A DNA stretch of 14,681 nt, taken from NCBI GenBank assembly GCA_035570935.1, contig DATMKU010000115.1, positions 1-14,681 on the forward strand. The letters run 5' to 3'. A program made the position numbers and the translations under genes. Shown here in pieces: positions 6,896 to 14,664 of this stretch (position 1 is its first letter; each line of letters begins with the position of its first letter). The DNA comes from AP-15 sp035570935. GTDB taxonomy: Bacteria > Pseudomonadota > Alphaproteobacteria > ATCC43930 > CGMCC-115725. The notes under the pieces are model-generated. The model made no database searches, was not told the origin of the DNA, and worked only from the letters and a program-made list of their open reading frames with translations.

Positions 6896-7399
6896 TCAGC
6901 CGCCGTAGAACACGTTGTCGCCGAGATCCTTCATTTCGAGGATCGCGGCGTCGGGGCGGCCGGTCACCGGCTTCGGCAGATGCGCCTCGACGACCTCGCC
7001 GACGACGATGTGGTGGTCGCCCTGCTCGACAACGCTCGTCACCTTGCATTCGACCGCGGCCAATGCCGCGTCGAGGATCGGCAGGCCGTTCGTACCCTTG
7101 TGGATCGTCTGGCCCGAGAGCTTGCCGTCTTCAAGCTTGGTCGGCTTGAAAAAGGTGAAGGCCACGCCCTTGGCGTCCTTGCCGAGCATGTTGAGGGTGA
7201 AATGCTTGGTGTTCTTGACGATCGGATAGGCGCCGGAATCGGTCTTGACCCCGACCACGACGAGCGGCGGGGTAAACGCGGTCTGCGTCACCCAATTGAC
7301 GGTGGCGGCGGCGACGTTGCCGACGCCGTCATCGGCGGTCAGCACGTAAATCCCATAAGGGATCATGCGCAACGCCGTCTTCTTCGCGTCCTGATCCAT
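6896..7399 (-). CDS. Flavin reductase-family protein (FMN-binding split barrel)
   Basis: The 167-residue protein matches the flavin reductase domain in length and order: MIPYGIYVLTADDG at residues 12-25, then NVAAATVNWVTQTAFTPPLV, the flavin-binding core strand and loop, then GVKTDSGAYPIVKNTKHFTLNML. The family's late signature follows as VECKVTSVVEQGDHHIVVGEVVEAH. Members reduce FMN or FAD with NAD(P)H, or hold flavin tightly; many partner a flavin monooxygenase. The ATG at 7399 has GAGGAGG 7 bases upstream, a strong ribosome site. It lies upstream of the Rieske genes on the same strand, separated by 183 bases of repeat-bearing DNA, so co-transcription is possible but not certain. It might donate electrons to the oxygenase, which would be unusual, or serve another enzyme. 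Confidence 0.88.
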   Translation of the reverse strand: MDQDAKKTALRMIPYGIYVLTADDGVGNVAAATVNWVTQTAFTPPLVVVGVKTDSGAYPIVKNTKHFTLNMLGKDAKGVAFTFFKPTKLEDGKLSGQTIHKGTNGLPILDAALAAVECKVTSVVEQGDHHIVVGEVVEAHLPKPVTGRPDAAILEMKDLGDNVFYGG

Positions 7400-7497
7400 G
7401 GTTCGGCCTCCTCGAATTTGGTTTTCGGTCGGCGCCGATCATAGACCGAGACCTCCTCGCGATGAACCCCGTCGCGGCCGGCCGGATGCCGGGAGGT

Positions 7498-10400
7498 TCA
7501 GCTGATGAAGAACAGCTGGTTCGCGGTGTTGATCGAGGGTTCGCTGGTCAAGGTTGCGACGAGGTGCGAGGCGCCGCCGCTGCCGCCGGTGCTGGAGAAC
7601 AGTTCGCCGTTGGTCGTGTCGTAGGCGAGGCGCTGGCTGGTGTTGGCAAAGGCGCCGGTGCTGTTCGCGGTAAACAGGGTTGCCGCCTCGCTCGACGAGA
7701 TCGCCTGCGGCGTTGTGGTTCCGCCTGTAAGGCCGAGACTGAAGGCGGAGTTGCTGAACACCAGCTCGTTGGTCGAGGACGCGCCAAAATCGGCGACCGT
7801 GTTCGTGGCGGCTCCCGCCCCGGTGAAGATGAACTGGTTGGTCCCGCCCCCGCCGGTCATCTTGGTGTCGCCGCCGGCGTAGAACGCGTCGTTGCCGGCG
7901 CCGCCGGTCAGCGTATCCGCACCGGTCCCGGCATGAACCGTGATCGAGTCGCCGGAGGTCAAGGTCGAGCCGCTGACCGTGTTGCCGGAATTGCCGTCAT
8001 TGACTGTGATCACCCCGGAGGTGCCGGTGAAATTGGCCGTCGCCAAGGTCAGGGTGTTGGCAGCGCCATTGGCGAGCCCGATCGTCGTAAAACCCGAGAC
8101 ATTGGTCAGGCTGTCGGTCCCGGTGCTGGCGAAATCGAGAGTCGCCGAGCTGCCGGTCAGCGACCCGTTGACCGTGACTCCCTTGGCGATCAGCGTGCTG
8201 TCGAACTCGGCGGTGAAAGTCGAACCGGAAGCGATCGTCAAGTTGTTGAGCGTCCCGAGTTGGTCAAAACCGGTCTCGATCACACCCGATCCCGAAGTTG
8301 CAAGGGCGCCGCCGGACACCGCGCCGCCGTCGAGGATAAGGTTGCCGGATACGGTGAGGGTGTTGCCGAGCGCCAGAACTCCGCCGGTGTTGACCGTAAT
8401 GCTTCCAGCGTCGGATGAGGCGCCGGTGAGGGTCAGTGTCCCCGTGTCGGCCCCCGACCCGCCGGATATATTGATCGAGCCGTTGTCGGTCAGCGATGCC
8501 GCGGTCACCTTGGTTGCGGCGGTGATGCCGCTGTTGCCGATATAGATGCTGTCAAAGCTGTTGTTGGTCAGGGCTCCGCCGATCGTCAGGCTGCTGCCGC
8601 CATTGCTTCCGAAGTAATCGACTTCGATGGTTGCGCTGTTGGCAAAGGCGACGGTAGTCGTCAGCGACGCGCCGTTTTCGAGGCTGAACGTGCCGTCGTT
8701 GTTGGCGAGCCCGGTCAAGGCGCTGTCGGTGGTCAGCGCCGTGCTCAACGCCACCAGCGCACTGGCGCCATTCAGCGTCAGGTTCGCGCCGCTGCCGATC
8801 GCGGTGATTCCACCGCTGGCAAACTCCAGCAGCGCGTCGCCGGAGAGACTATAGGTCCCCGCCAAGGTCGCCGGAGCCGCCGTGGTGATGTCCAACGTCG
8901 CCCTGGTCGCGGTGCCACCGGTCAGATCGATTGTGCCGGTATTGGACAGCCCCGCCGCCGTTACCGTCGTCGCCTTGGTGAGGCTGGTGTTGCCGATCTC
9001 GAACGTCGCACTGTTGGTCAGGGTGCCGCCGATCGTCAGGACGCTACCGCCACCGCCGAAAGTGTCGATCTCGACAAAATCGGTGCTGCCAAAAGCGCCG
9101 GTCACTTTCAGCGTCGCCGCCGCCGTACCGCTGGCCAGTTCGATAGTGCCGGCATTGGCGACCGAAGCGGCCGTCACCGTCGTCGCCTTGCTGAGGCTGG
9201 AGTTGCCGATATCGATCGTGTCGAAGCTGTTGTTGGTGAGGGCGCCGCCGATCGTAAGGCTGCTGCCGCCGGCGCTGCCAAAGGAATCGACCTCAAGGAA
9301 GTCGCTGTTAGTCAAACCGACCGTGGTCGCCAACGAGGCACCGTTTTCGAGGATGAAAGTGCCGCCGTTGCTGGCGAGCGCGGTCAACGCGCTGTTGGTG
9401 GTCAGCGCGGTGCCCGATGCCACCAGCGCCGCGGCGCCGCTCAGGGAAAGCTCGGCGCCGCTGCCGATAGCGGTGATACCGCCGCTGGCGAACTCCAGCA
9501 ACGCGTCGCCCGAGAGATCGGCGGTGCCGGTCCATGTCGCCGGCGCCGCGGCGGTAATGTCCAACGTGGCCCGGGTCGCCGCAGCCCCGGTCAGATAGAT
9601 CGCGCCGGTATTGGACAGCCCGGCGGCCATCACGGTCGTCGCCCTGGTAATGCCGGTGTTGCCGATGTCGAAGGCGGCGCCGCTGTTGTTGGTCAGAACC
9701 CCGCCAATCTTCACACTGCTTCCCCCGCTGCCGCCGAACAGGTCGATCTCGATGGATTCGCTGTTGGTGAAGCCCGCGGTGGTCGACAGCAGGCTGTCGG
9801 CAAGCGATATGAAGTCGGTGTTGGTGGCGGCGCCGGTGACGCTGAGCTTGGCCTGGGCCGTACCGCCGGTCAGGGAAACCGTGCCGCTGTTGGCGAGACC
9901 CGTCGCACTCAGCGTCGCCGCCGCGGTGATCGTGCTGTTGCCGATTTCGACGAGGCCCATGTTGGTCAGGGTTCCGCCGACGGCGAGATGGCTGCCGCCA
10001 GTGCCTGTCGTATCGAGGTCCAGCGTGCCGGTGTTGGTAAAGCCGCCCGTCGTGGTCAGCGCGGAACCCCCGTCAGCGGCAAAGGTGCCGACGTTGCTGG
10101 CGAGCTTCGTCAGCGCGCTGTTGCCGGTGACCTCGGTGCTCAACGCCACCCAGGAGAGCACGCCGTTGAGCGAGAGTTCAGCGCCGCCGCCGATCGCGGT
10201 GATCCCGCCGCTGGCAAACTCCAACACCGCGTCGCCCGACAGAAACGCCGATCCGGTCCAGGTCGCGGGGGCCGCCGCAGTGCTGTCCAAGGTCGCCCTG
10301 ATCGCGGCGCCGCCGGTCAGGTCGATCGTGCCGGTGTTGGCGAGGCCCTTCGCCGTCGCCGTCGTCGCTTTGGTGATCGCGGTATTGCCGATCTCGACAA

Positions 10401-12660
10401 AGCCGCTGTTGGTCAGGGTGCCGCCGATCGATACAGCGCTGCCGCCACCGCCGGCAGCGTAATACGAATAATCGACTTCAAGTGTCCCAGTGTTGTTCAG
10501 TGCGACGGTGGTGGTGAACGGGCTGTCGGCGAGGTTCAAAGTGCCGGCATTGGTGGCGAGGCCGGTCAAGGCACTGTTCGTGGTCAGCGCCGTGCTCAAC
10601 GCCACCAGCGCATCGGCGCCATTCAGCGAGAGGTCGGCGCCGCTGGCGATTGCGGTAATCCCGCCGCTGTGGAATTCGAGCAGCGCGTCGCCCGACAGAT
10701 TTGCGGTTCCGGTCCAGGTCGCCGGCGCCGCGGCGGTGCTGTCGAGGCTCGCCCGCACCGTGGGGCTGCCGCTCAGGTTGATCGCACCGGTGTTGGCAAG
10801 ACCAGCCGCAGTAACCGTTGTCGGCGCGAAAATGTCGCTGTTGCCGATATTAACTTGACCGCTGTTGGTCAGCGCGCCGCCGATAGTCAGCGCGCTGCCC
10901 CCGTCATCGGAAAAATCGGACTGATAGTAGAACGAGTCGAGATCAAGCGTGCCGTTGTTGGTCAAGGCGGTGGTCGTGGCGAGCGCAACACCATCCGCGA
11001 GGTCTAGGGTGCCGTGGTTTTGGCTGAGCCCGGTCAACGCGCCGCTGGTGGTCGTGTTGCTGTTCAGCGCAACCCGCGCGCGCGGACCGTCAAGAGCCAG
11101 GCTGGCGCCGGTCGCGATCGTCGTGATGCCGCCGCTGGCGAACTCCATTAGCGCATTGCCGCTGAGACCCAGCAACCCGTTCAACGTCGCGGGCGCCGCC
11201 GCGCTGATGTCCAAGGTTGCCCGGCCGGCGCCGCCGCTCAAATCGATCGTCCCGGTATTGCTGAGAGCGCTGGCGGTGACTTGGATGGCCGAACTGCCGC
11301 CATCGATCAGTACACTGCCACTGCCGCTGTTGGTCAGCCCCCCATGGATGGTCAGGTTGCCGTCGGCGATCGACAAATCCCCACTGTTGGTCAGCGCCCC
11401 GCCGATGGTCGGGCTGCTGTCGTCGATCGAAAAATTGCCGGTGTTGGTCAGCGCCCCGCCGAGGTTCAGCGCGCCGCCAGCCACCGAGACCTGGTTATGG
11501 TTGGTAAAGGCGGTGGTCGTGGTAAGTGACGTATCGTCGAGATCGAGAATGCCGCTGTTGCTGGCGAGCGCGGTCAGCGCGCTGTTGCTCGTGGCGGCCG
11601 TGCTCAGCGCCACCCGCGCGCCCGGGCCGCCAATCGACAACTCGGAGTTCGCCGCGATCGCGGTGATATGGCCGCTGCCGAACTCCAGCAGCGCATCGCC
11701 CTGCAAATAGTAGAACCCGGTCAGTGTCGGGGGCGTGGCCCCGGCGATGTCCAGTGTCGCCTGAGCGGTGCCGCCGGTCAGGTTGACCGTCCCCATCGCG
11801 GCGTTGCTGAGCGCCGCCGCGGTCACCGTGGTGGCGGTGGTAAGCCCGCTGTTGCCGATGTCGAGATCACCGTTGTTGGTCAGGGCGCCGCCAAAGGCCA
11901 GACCGCTGCCGCCGGCGTCGCCGGTGCCGAAGATGTCGTTGTCGACCTCGATCAAGCCGTTGTTGGTGAACGCGCCGCCGGTGGCGATCTTGGAACCCAG
12001 CTGAACCGCGAGCGTGCCGGCATTGCTGGAAAGCCCTGTCAGCCCGCTGTTGCCGGCCGCCCCGCTCAGCTCTACGCGAGACTGGGCGCCGTCGAGAACC
12101 AGCTCGGAATTGCCGGCGATCGAGGTGACGCCGCCCGACGGGCTGGCGCCGCCGCTGGAAAAATTCACCAGCGCATCGCCCCGCAGAACGTAATCGCCGG
12201 TCACGCTGGCCGGTGCTGCTCCGGTGATGTCGAGCGTCGCCGCGGCCGATCCGCCGGTCAGGTCGATCGTGCCGGTATTGGCGAGCGTCTTCGCCGTCAC
12301 CGTCGTGGCTTTGCTGATGCCGCTGTTGCCGATATCGAGCACGCCGCTGTTGGATAACGTGGTGCCGATCGTGACGCTGGTGCCGCCGGCGCCGGTGGCG
12401 TCGGCCGTGACCGTGCCGCTGTTGGTGAAGCCGGCGGTGATCGCCTCGGTTACGCCCGGGGCGGCGATAGCCACGGTCGCCGCGGCGTCGCTGAGGGTAA
12501 TCGAGTCGACGGCGGCGATGGCCGTCGTAACCGAGACGATGTAGCTGCCCGTGACGCCGATCGTGACCGCGGCGCCGGCGACGGGAGCGGCACCCGTGCT
12601 CCAATCCGCGAGAGTGGCCCAATTTCCCGAAACGGCGCTTTTCCAGCTTATCGCTGCCAT
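7498..12660 (-). CDS. Giant beta-strand repeat protein with RTX motif, probable type I-secreted adhesin
   Basis: The 1720-residue protein is dominated by Gly, Ser, Thr, Ala and Asn, with no cysteine seen. GGAGGG lies 6 bases before ATG 12660. There is no N-terminal signal peptide. Residues 1-75 (SWKSAVSGNWATLADWS ... VDSITLSD) match a head module common in alphaproteobacterial surface repeat proteins. Residues about 80-1400 hold seven imperfect repeats of about 150 residues marked by GDALLEF (at about 161, 321, 501, 657, 809, 1051 and 1274), predicted to form a beta-solenoid. Residues 1586-1594 (GGAGNDAFY) are one RTX calcium-binding nonapeptide. The last 120 residues (NQFIFTG, NTVADFG, final QLFFIS) look like a type I secretion C-terminus. 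It likely acts outside the cell in adhesion or biofilm. No ABC exporter or HlyD-like gene is in the window. An autotransporter is unlikely because no barrel follows. Confidence 0.85.
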   Translation of the reverse strand: MAAISWKSAVSGNWATLADWSTGAAPVAGAAVTIGVTGSYIVSVTTAIAAVDSITLSDAAATVAIAAPGVTEAITAGFTNSGTVTADATGAGGTSVTIGTTLSNSGVLDIGNSGISKATTVTAKTLANTGTIDLTGGSAAATLDITGAAPASVTGDYVLRGDALVNFSSGGASPSGGVTSIAGNSELVLDGAQSRVELSGAAGNSGLTGLSSNAGTLAVQLGSKIATGGAFTNNGLIEVDNDIFGTGDAGGSGLAFGGALTNNGDLDIGNSGLTTATTVTAAALSNAAMGTVNLTGGTAQATLDIAGATPPTLTGFYYLQGDALLEFGSGHITAIAANSELSIGGPGARVALSTAATSNSALTALASNSGILDLDDTSLTTTTAFTNHNQVSVAGGALNLGGALTNTGNFSIDDSSPTIGGALTNSGDLSIADGNLTIHGGLTNSGSGSVLIDGGSSAIQVTASALSNTGTIDLSGGAGRATLDISAAAPATLNGLLGLSGNALMEFASGGITTIATGASLALDGPRARVALNSNTTTSGALTGLSQNHGTLDLADGVALATTTALTNNGTLDLDSFYYQSDFSDDGGSALTIGGALTNSGQVNIGNSDIFAPTTVTAAGLANTGAINLSGSPTVRASLDSTAAAPATWTGTANLSGDALLEFHSGGITAIASGADLSLNGADALVALSTALTTNSALTGLATNAGTLNLADSPFTTTVALNNTGTLEVDYSYYAAGGGGSAVSIGGTLTNSGFVEIGNTAITKATTATAKGLANTGTIDLTGGAAIRATLDSTAAAPATWTGSAFLSGDAVLEFASGGITAIGGGAELSLNGVLSWVALSTEVTGNSALTKLASNVGTFAADGGSALTTTGGFTNTGTLDLDTTGTGGSHLAVGGTLTNMGLVEIGNSTITAAATLSATGLANSGTVSLTGGTAQAKLSVTGAATNTDFISLADSLLSTTAGFTNSESIEIDLFGGSGGSSVKIGGVLTNNSGAAFDIGNTGITRATTVMAAGLSNTGAIYLTGAAATRATLDITAAAPATWTGTADLSGDALLEFASGGITAIGSGAELSLSGAAALVASGTALTTNSALTALASNGGTFILENGASLATTVGLTNSDFLEVDSFGSAGGSSLTIGGALTNNSFDTIDIGNSSLSKATTVTAASVANAGTIELASGTAAATLKVTGAFGSTDFVEIDTFGGGGSVLTIGGTLTNSATFEIGNTSLTKATTVTAAGLSNTGTIDLTGGTATRATLDITTAAPATLAGTYSLSGDALLEFASGGITAIGSGANLTLNGASALVALSTALTTDSALTGLANNDGTFSLENGASLTTTVAFANSATIEVDYFGSNGGSSLTIGGALTNNSFDSIYIGNSGITAATKVTAASLTDNGSINISGGSGADTGTLTLTGASSDAGSITVNTGGVLALGNTLTVSGNLILDGGAVSGGALATSGSGVIETGFDQLGTLNNLTIASGSTFTAEFDSTLIAKGVTVNGSLTGSSATLDFASTGTDSLTNVSGFTTIGLANGAANTLTLATANFTGTSGVITVNDGNSGNTVSGSTLTSGDSITVHAGTGADTLTGGAGNDAFYAGGDTKMTGGGGTNQFIFTGAGAATNTVADFGASSTNELVFSNSAFSLGLTGGTTTPQAISSSEAATLFTANSTGAFANTSQRLAYDTTNGELFSSTGGSGGASHLVATLTSEPSINTANQLFFIS
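8470..12400 (-). repeat. Seven degenerate in-gene tandem repeats plus two shortened units
   Basis: Each full unit encodes, in order, an LTNSG-DIGNS-ATTVTA-LANTGTIDLTGG segment, an ATLDITAAAPATWTG segment, LSGDALLEFASGGITAI, an L-LNGA-ALVALSTALTTNSALTGLASN segment and a TTTVAFTN-GTLEVD-GGSSLTIGGALTN segment. The GDALLEF codons lie at about 12180, 11700, 11160, 10692, 10236, 9510 and 8841. Most spacings are 456-540 bases, but the last two are 726 and 669 because each contains an extra shortened unit (near 9820 and 9090). Units are clearly related at DNA level and the two nearest the 3' end of the gene look most alike. Confidence 0.85.
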
Positions 12661-12774
12661 TTATATCCCTCCGTCAAAGTCCGGCTCCGCTCATTCGAAT
12701 GGACGGCAGCGTTGGCGGCAAAAGCAAAGCTACCGGTTACATTACGATACAAACAGACTCAAAACAACGCAAAT

Positions 12775-12803
12775 TTGACACAAAAGGCGTTAAGATTTAT
12801 TAA
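12775..12803 (+). promoter_or_regulatory. Sigma70-like promoter facing rightward (antisense to MFS gene)
   Basis: TTGACA (12775-12780), a perfect -35, is followed after exactly 17 bases by TATTAA (12798-12803), a 4/6 match to the -10 consensus. It points to the right, away from the repeat-protein gene and toward the 3' end of the MFS gene on the opposite strand. No credible + strand gene follows. The match may be chance in an AT-rich stretch, or it could start an antisense or regulatory RNA. Confidence 0.35.
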
Positions 12804-12805
12804 CG
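12788..12805. promoter_or_regulatory. Inverted repeat CGTTAA-N6-TTAACG, candidate operator
   Basis: CGTTAA (12788-12793) and TTAACG (12800-12805) are exact reverse complements separated by 6 bases. The right half overlaps the -10 of the rightward promoter-like sequence. The site lies 128 bases upstream of the repeat-protein start. It resembles a CtrA box but with a 6-base instead of 7-base spacer. Confidence 0.4.
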
Positions 12806-12857
12806 TCTTCGCCGAAAAGCTCTCTGTTCAGGCTTTGGTCTGCTCACTGCCGGCGAT

Positions 12858-12872
12858 TTAAGACGTCCTTAA
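12858..12872. promoter_or_regulatory. Candidate CtrA box TTAA-N7-TTAA
   Basis: TTAA (12858-12861), GACGTCC, TTAA (12869-12872) fits the core CtrA consensus TTAA-N7-TTAA of alphaproteobacteria on both strands, though the preferred C after the second half is absent. It is about 198 bases upstream of the repeat-protein ATG and 44 bases past the MFS stop codon. CtrA is known to control surface and motility genes, which would suit an adhesin; binding here is inference. Confidence 0.4.
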
Positions 12873-12915
12873 GGATAACAGGGTCAGCTTTACCATGTCC
12901 TCGGCAGCGCCGGCA

Positions 12916-14169
12916 TCACGCCTCCGGCTCGCGATATTCCGGAACCCGGTAATAGACCCAGATCAAGTTCGCCAGCAGCACCGCCCCGGTGACCAGGAAC
13001 ACCCAGCGCAGGCCGAACGCCGCCGCGACCGCGCCGCCGCTCAGCGGGCCGAGGGAATTGCCGAGAAACATCGCCGACGAGCTGATGCCGTAAACCGTGC
13101 CGCGCTGCGCCCGCGGGACGAGGCGGCCAACGAGCGCGTTCGCGGTCGGCAGGATGCCGCCGATGAACAGGCCGACCGCAAAGCGCAGCGCGGTGAATAC
13201 CCAATAGCTGTCGGTGAACGCCTGCGGCAGGGTCGTGACCGTCGCCCCCAGAAGTGCGATCAGCAACACCCGGCGATAGCCGATCACATCGCTCTTGTTG
13301 CCGAGAAAGGGTGCCGCCACGACGTTGGCGAGCCCGGTGATCGAAAAGGCGATGCCGCTCAACGTGGCGATATCGGGTCGCGGGCCCAGCATCTGCTTGA
13401 CGAACAAGGTTACCACCGGCTGCACCGTGCGCACCCCGAACTGCGCCATCAACAGCACGAAGAACAATGCCAACAGCCCCGGCGAGCGCGCCACCGCGAT
13501 GAGGCTGCTGAGCATTGCCCGGCGGCCGCGCCCCTGGGGGGCAGGGACAAAGCGCTCGTGGACGCCGAACCAGACAAAGCTCGTCGACAACAGGATCGTC
13601 GCCGAAGTGCAGTAGAACGGGATGCGGAAGCTGCCGGTCACATCGGCCAGCGCGCCGCCAAGCAAAGGGCCAACCAGCGAGCCGACGAGCTGGCCGGTGC
13701 TGAGCCAGCCGAGCGCGAAGCCGAGGCGGTCCTCGGGCGCCTGACCCGCTACCAGAGCGATCGCGGTGCTCGAAAAACCGGCAAAGACCCCCATCAGCGC
13801 GCGAAACGCGAAAAGCTGCCAGACATTGCTCGCCGCACCCATCAGCCCGGCAAACAGCCCGACAGCAACGCTCGACCGGAGCAGCATCAATTTGCGCCCG
13901 TGCCGGTCGGCGAGGCGTCCCCACAACGGTGACGCGAACGCCGCGACAAACGAGGTGACGCCGGCAAGGATCCCCGCCCACAAATCGACCGCACTTTCCG
14001 ATTGCACGCCGAGATCCGGCAAAAACAGCGGCATGATCGGAGTCAGCATCGAAAACGACATGGTCATGACGAATTGGATGCCGACCATCGCCCATAGGGT
14101 GCGTTGCCACTGCGCAGCCGGCGGTTGCTGGCCGCCGTCGTCGATCGCGTCGGCGCGCTGTTCGGCCAT
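12916..14169 (-). CDS. MFS transporter, DHA1 drug-efflux type (MdtG-like)
   Basis: From ATG 14169 the protein has 417 residues and about 12 hydrophobic membrane segments, the first at about 25-50 (LWAMVGIQFVMTMSF). Motif A, GRLADRHGRK, is at 84-93 between helices 2 and 3, with a weaker repeat GNKSDVIGYRR in the second half, the normal two-fold MFS plan. A loop rich in basic residues (PAPQGRGRRAMLSS) separates the halves. Family members export drugs or small organic compounds by proton antiport across the inner membrane. Starts at ATG 14199 and 14250 are in frame; 14169 is chosen because AAGGA and GGAGAG lie just upstream, although the AAGGA spacing is very short. Transport of pathway compounds is conceivable, but the dioxygenase genes are far away beyond the repeat-protein gene. 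No regulator gene is adjacent. Confidence 0.88.
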   Translation of the reverse strand: MAEQRADAIDDGGQQPPAAQWQRTLWAMVGIQFVMTMSFSMLTPIMPLFLPDLGVQSESAVDLWAGILAGVTSFVAAFASPLWGRLADRHGRKLMLLRSSVAVGLFAGLMGAASNVWQLFAFRALMGVFAGFSSTAIALVAGQAPEDRLGFALGWLSTGQLVGSLVGPLLGGALADVTGSFRIPFYCTSATILLSTSFVWFGVHERFVPAPQGRGRRAMLSSLIAVARSPGLLALFFVLLMAQFGVRTVQPVVTLFVKQMLGPRPDIATLSGIAFSITGLANVVAAPFLGNKSDVIGYRRVLLIALLGATVTTLPQAFTDSYWVFTALRFAVGLFIGGILPTANALVGRLVPRAQRGTVYGISSSAMFLGNSLGPLSGGAVAAAFGLRWVFLVTGAVLLANLIWVYYRVPEYREPEA

Positions 14170-14664
14170 TTCCTTCGTCTCTCCGGTGGTTGAGGCCATA
14201 GCCCGCGGCCGGATGCGAGCTTTTCTAGCGGAAGCAAGGATCGGCGGCATCGGCTTTGCGCGGCTCCAGCCCCAATAAGAAGGTCATGGCTGACGTGCAA
14301 TTCGCGTGCGAGCGAGCAAGGCGTTTCCTGCTGTCGGTCAGTGCGTCGATGCGACCGCGATCGGCGGGGCGCTCATCCCGCGGCGTGATTTTTGTGATCG
14401 CGGGGCCTTATGCGGCAGGGGGCCCCTCAAGGGCACAAAGGCAGTAGTGCGGCCGGCGATGTCGGCGGAGGCATCAGGCGGCGCGTCCGACCAACGCGCC
14501 GGCGGCGTCACGATTGGCGAAAATTAACCTAAAGGGCGCGCCAAATCCTGCCTAAAATCCGAGCAATAGAACATCAGAAAAAAACTAACGACATTCTCGC
14601 ATTGCTGCTCTACACTTCCTGCAAGGCTCCGCAACAGGAGCCGTACCGAACAGGAGATGGTGCG
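14170..14664. other. Intergenic region, 495 bases, between divergent genes
   Basis: This stretch separates the leftward MFS gene from a rightward gene at the window edge. Its short frames (for example from 14256 or 14306 on +) have no ribosome site or protein-like composition and are judged non-coding. From about 14515 the composition becomes much more AT-rich (AAAATTAACC, TAAAAT, a run of A at 14577-14584), consistent with a promoter for the edge gene. I see no confident -35/-10 pair. The first part (14170-14250) may encode extra N-terminal residues of the MFS protein if a more upstream start is used. Confidence 0.55.
14625..14642 (+). promoter_or_regulatory. Leader hairpin just before the edge gene
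   Basis: GGCTCC (14625-14630) pairs with GGAGCC (14637-14642) across the loop GCAACA. It lies 9 bases before the AGGAG ribosome site of the edge gene and has no T run, so it is a possible leader structure rather than a terminator. Confidence 0.3.

Noticed and set aside
6164..7444. 426-residue + strand frame across the dioxygenase alpha and flavin reductase genes.
   Set aside because: It spans two well-supported opposite-strand genes and the repeat between them, with shadow composition.
8470..12400. Repeated blocks considered as a CRISPR or non-coding satellite array.
   Set aside because: Units are about 450 bases, imperfect, in phase with one open reading frame and encode a consistent protein pattern.
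7462..12622. Several long open frames on the + strand and in other - frames opposite the repeat protein (for example 7462-8418, 8882-9598, 9611-10462, 9988-11007).
   Set aside because: They arise from the GC-rich repetitive codons of the real gene. Their translations repeat with its period, lack ribosome sites and have no recognisable domain.
7498..12660. Classical autotransporter (type V) identity for the repeat protein.
   Set aside because: No N-terminal signal peptide and no C-terminal barrel with terminal aromatic residue are seen. The RTX nonapeptide favours type I export.
12895..13932. 345-residue + strand frame downstream of the rightward promoter-like sequence.
   Set aside because: It is antisense to clear MFS membrane segments and rich in Arg, Gln, Asp and Ala. 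A transcript is possible, but a protein is not credible.
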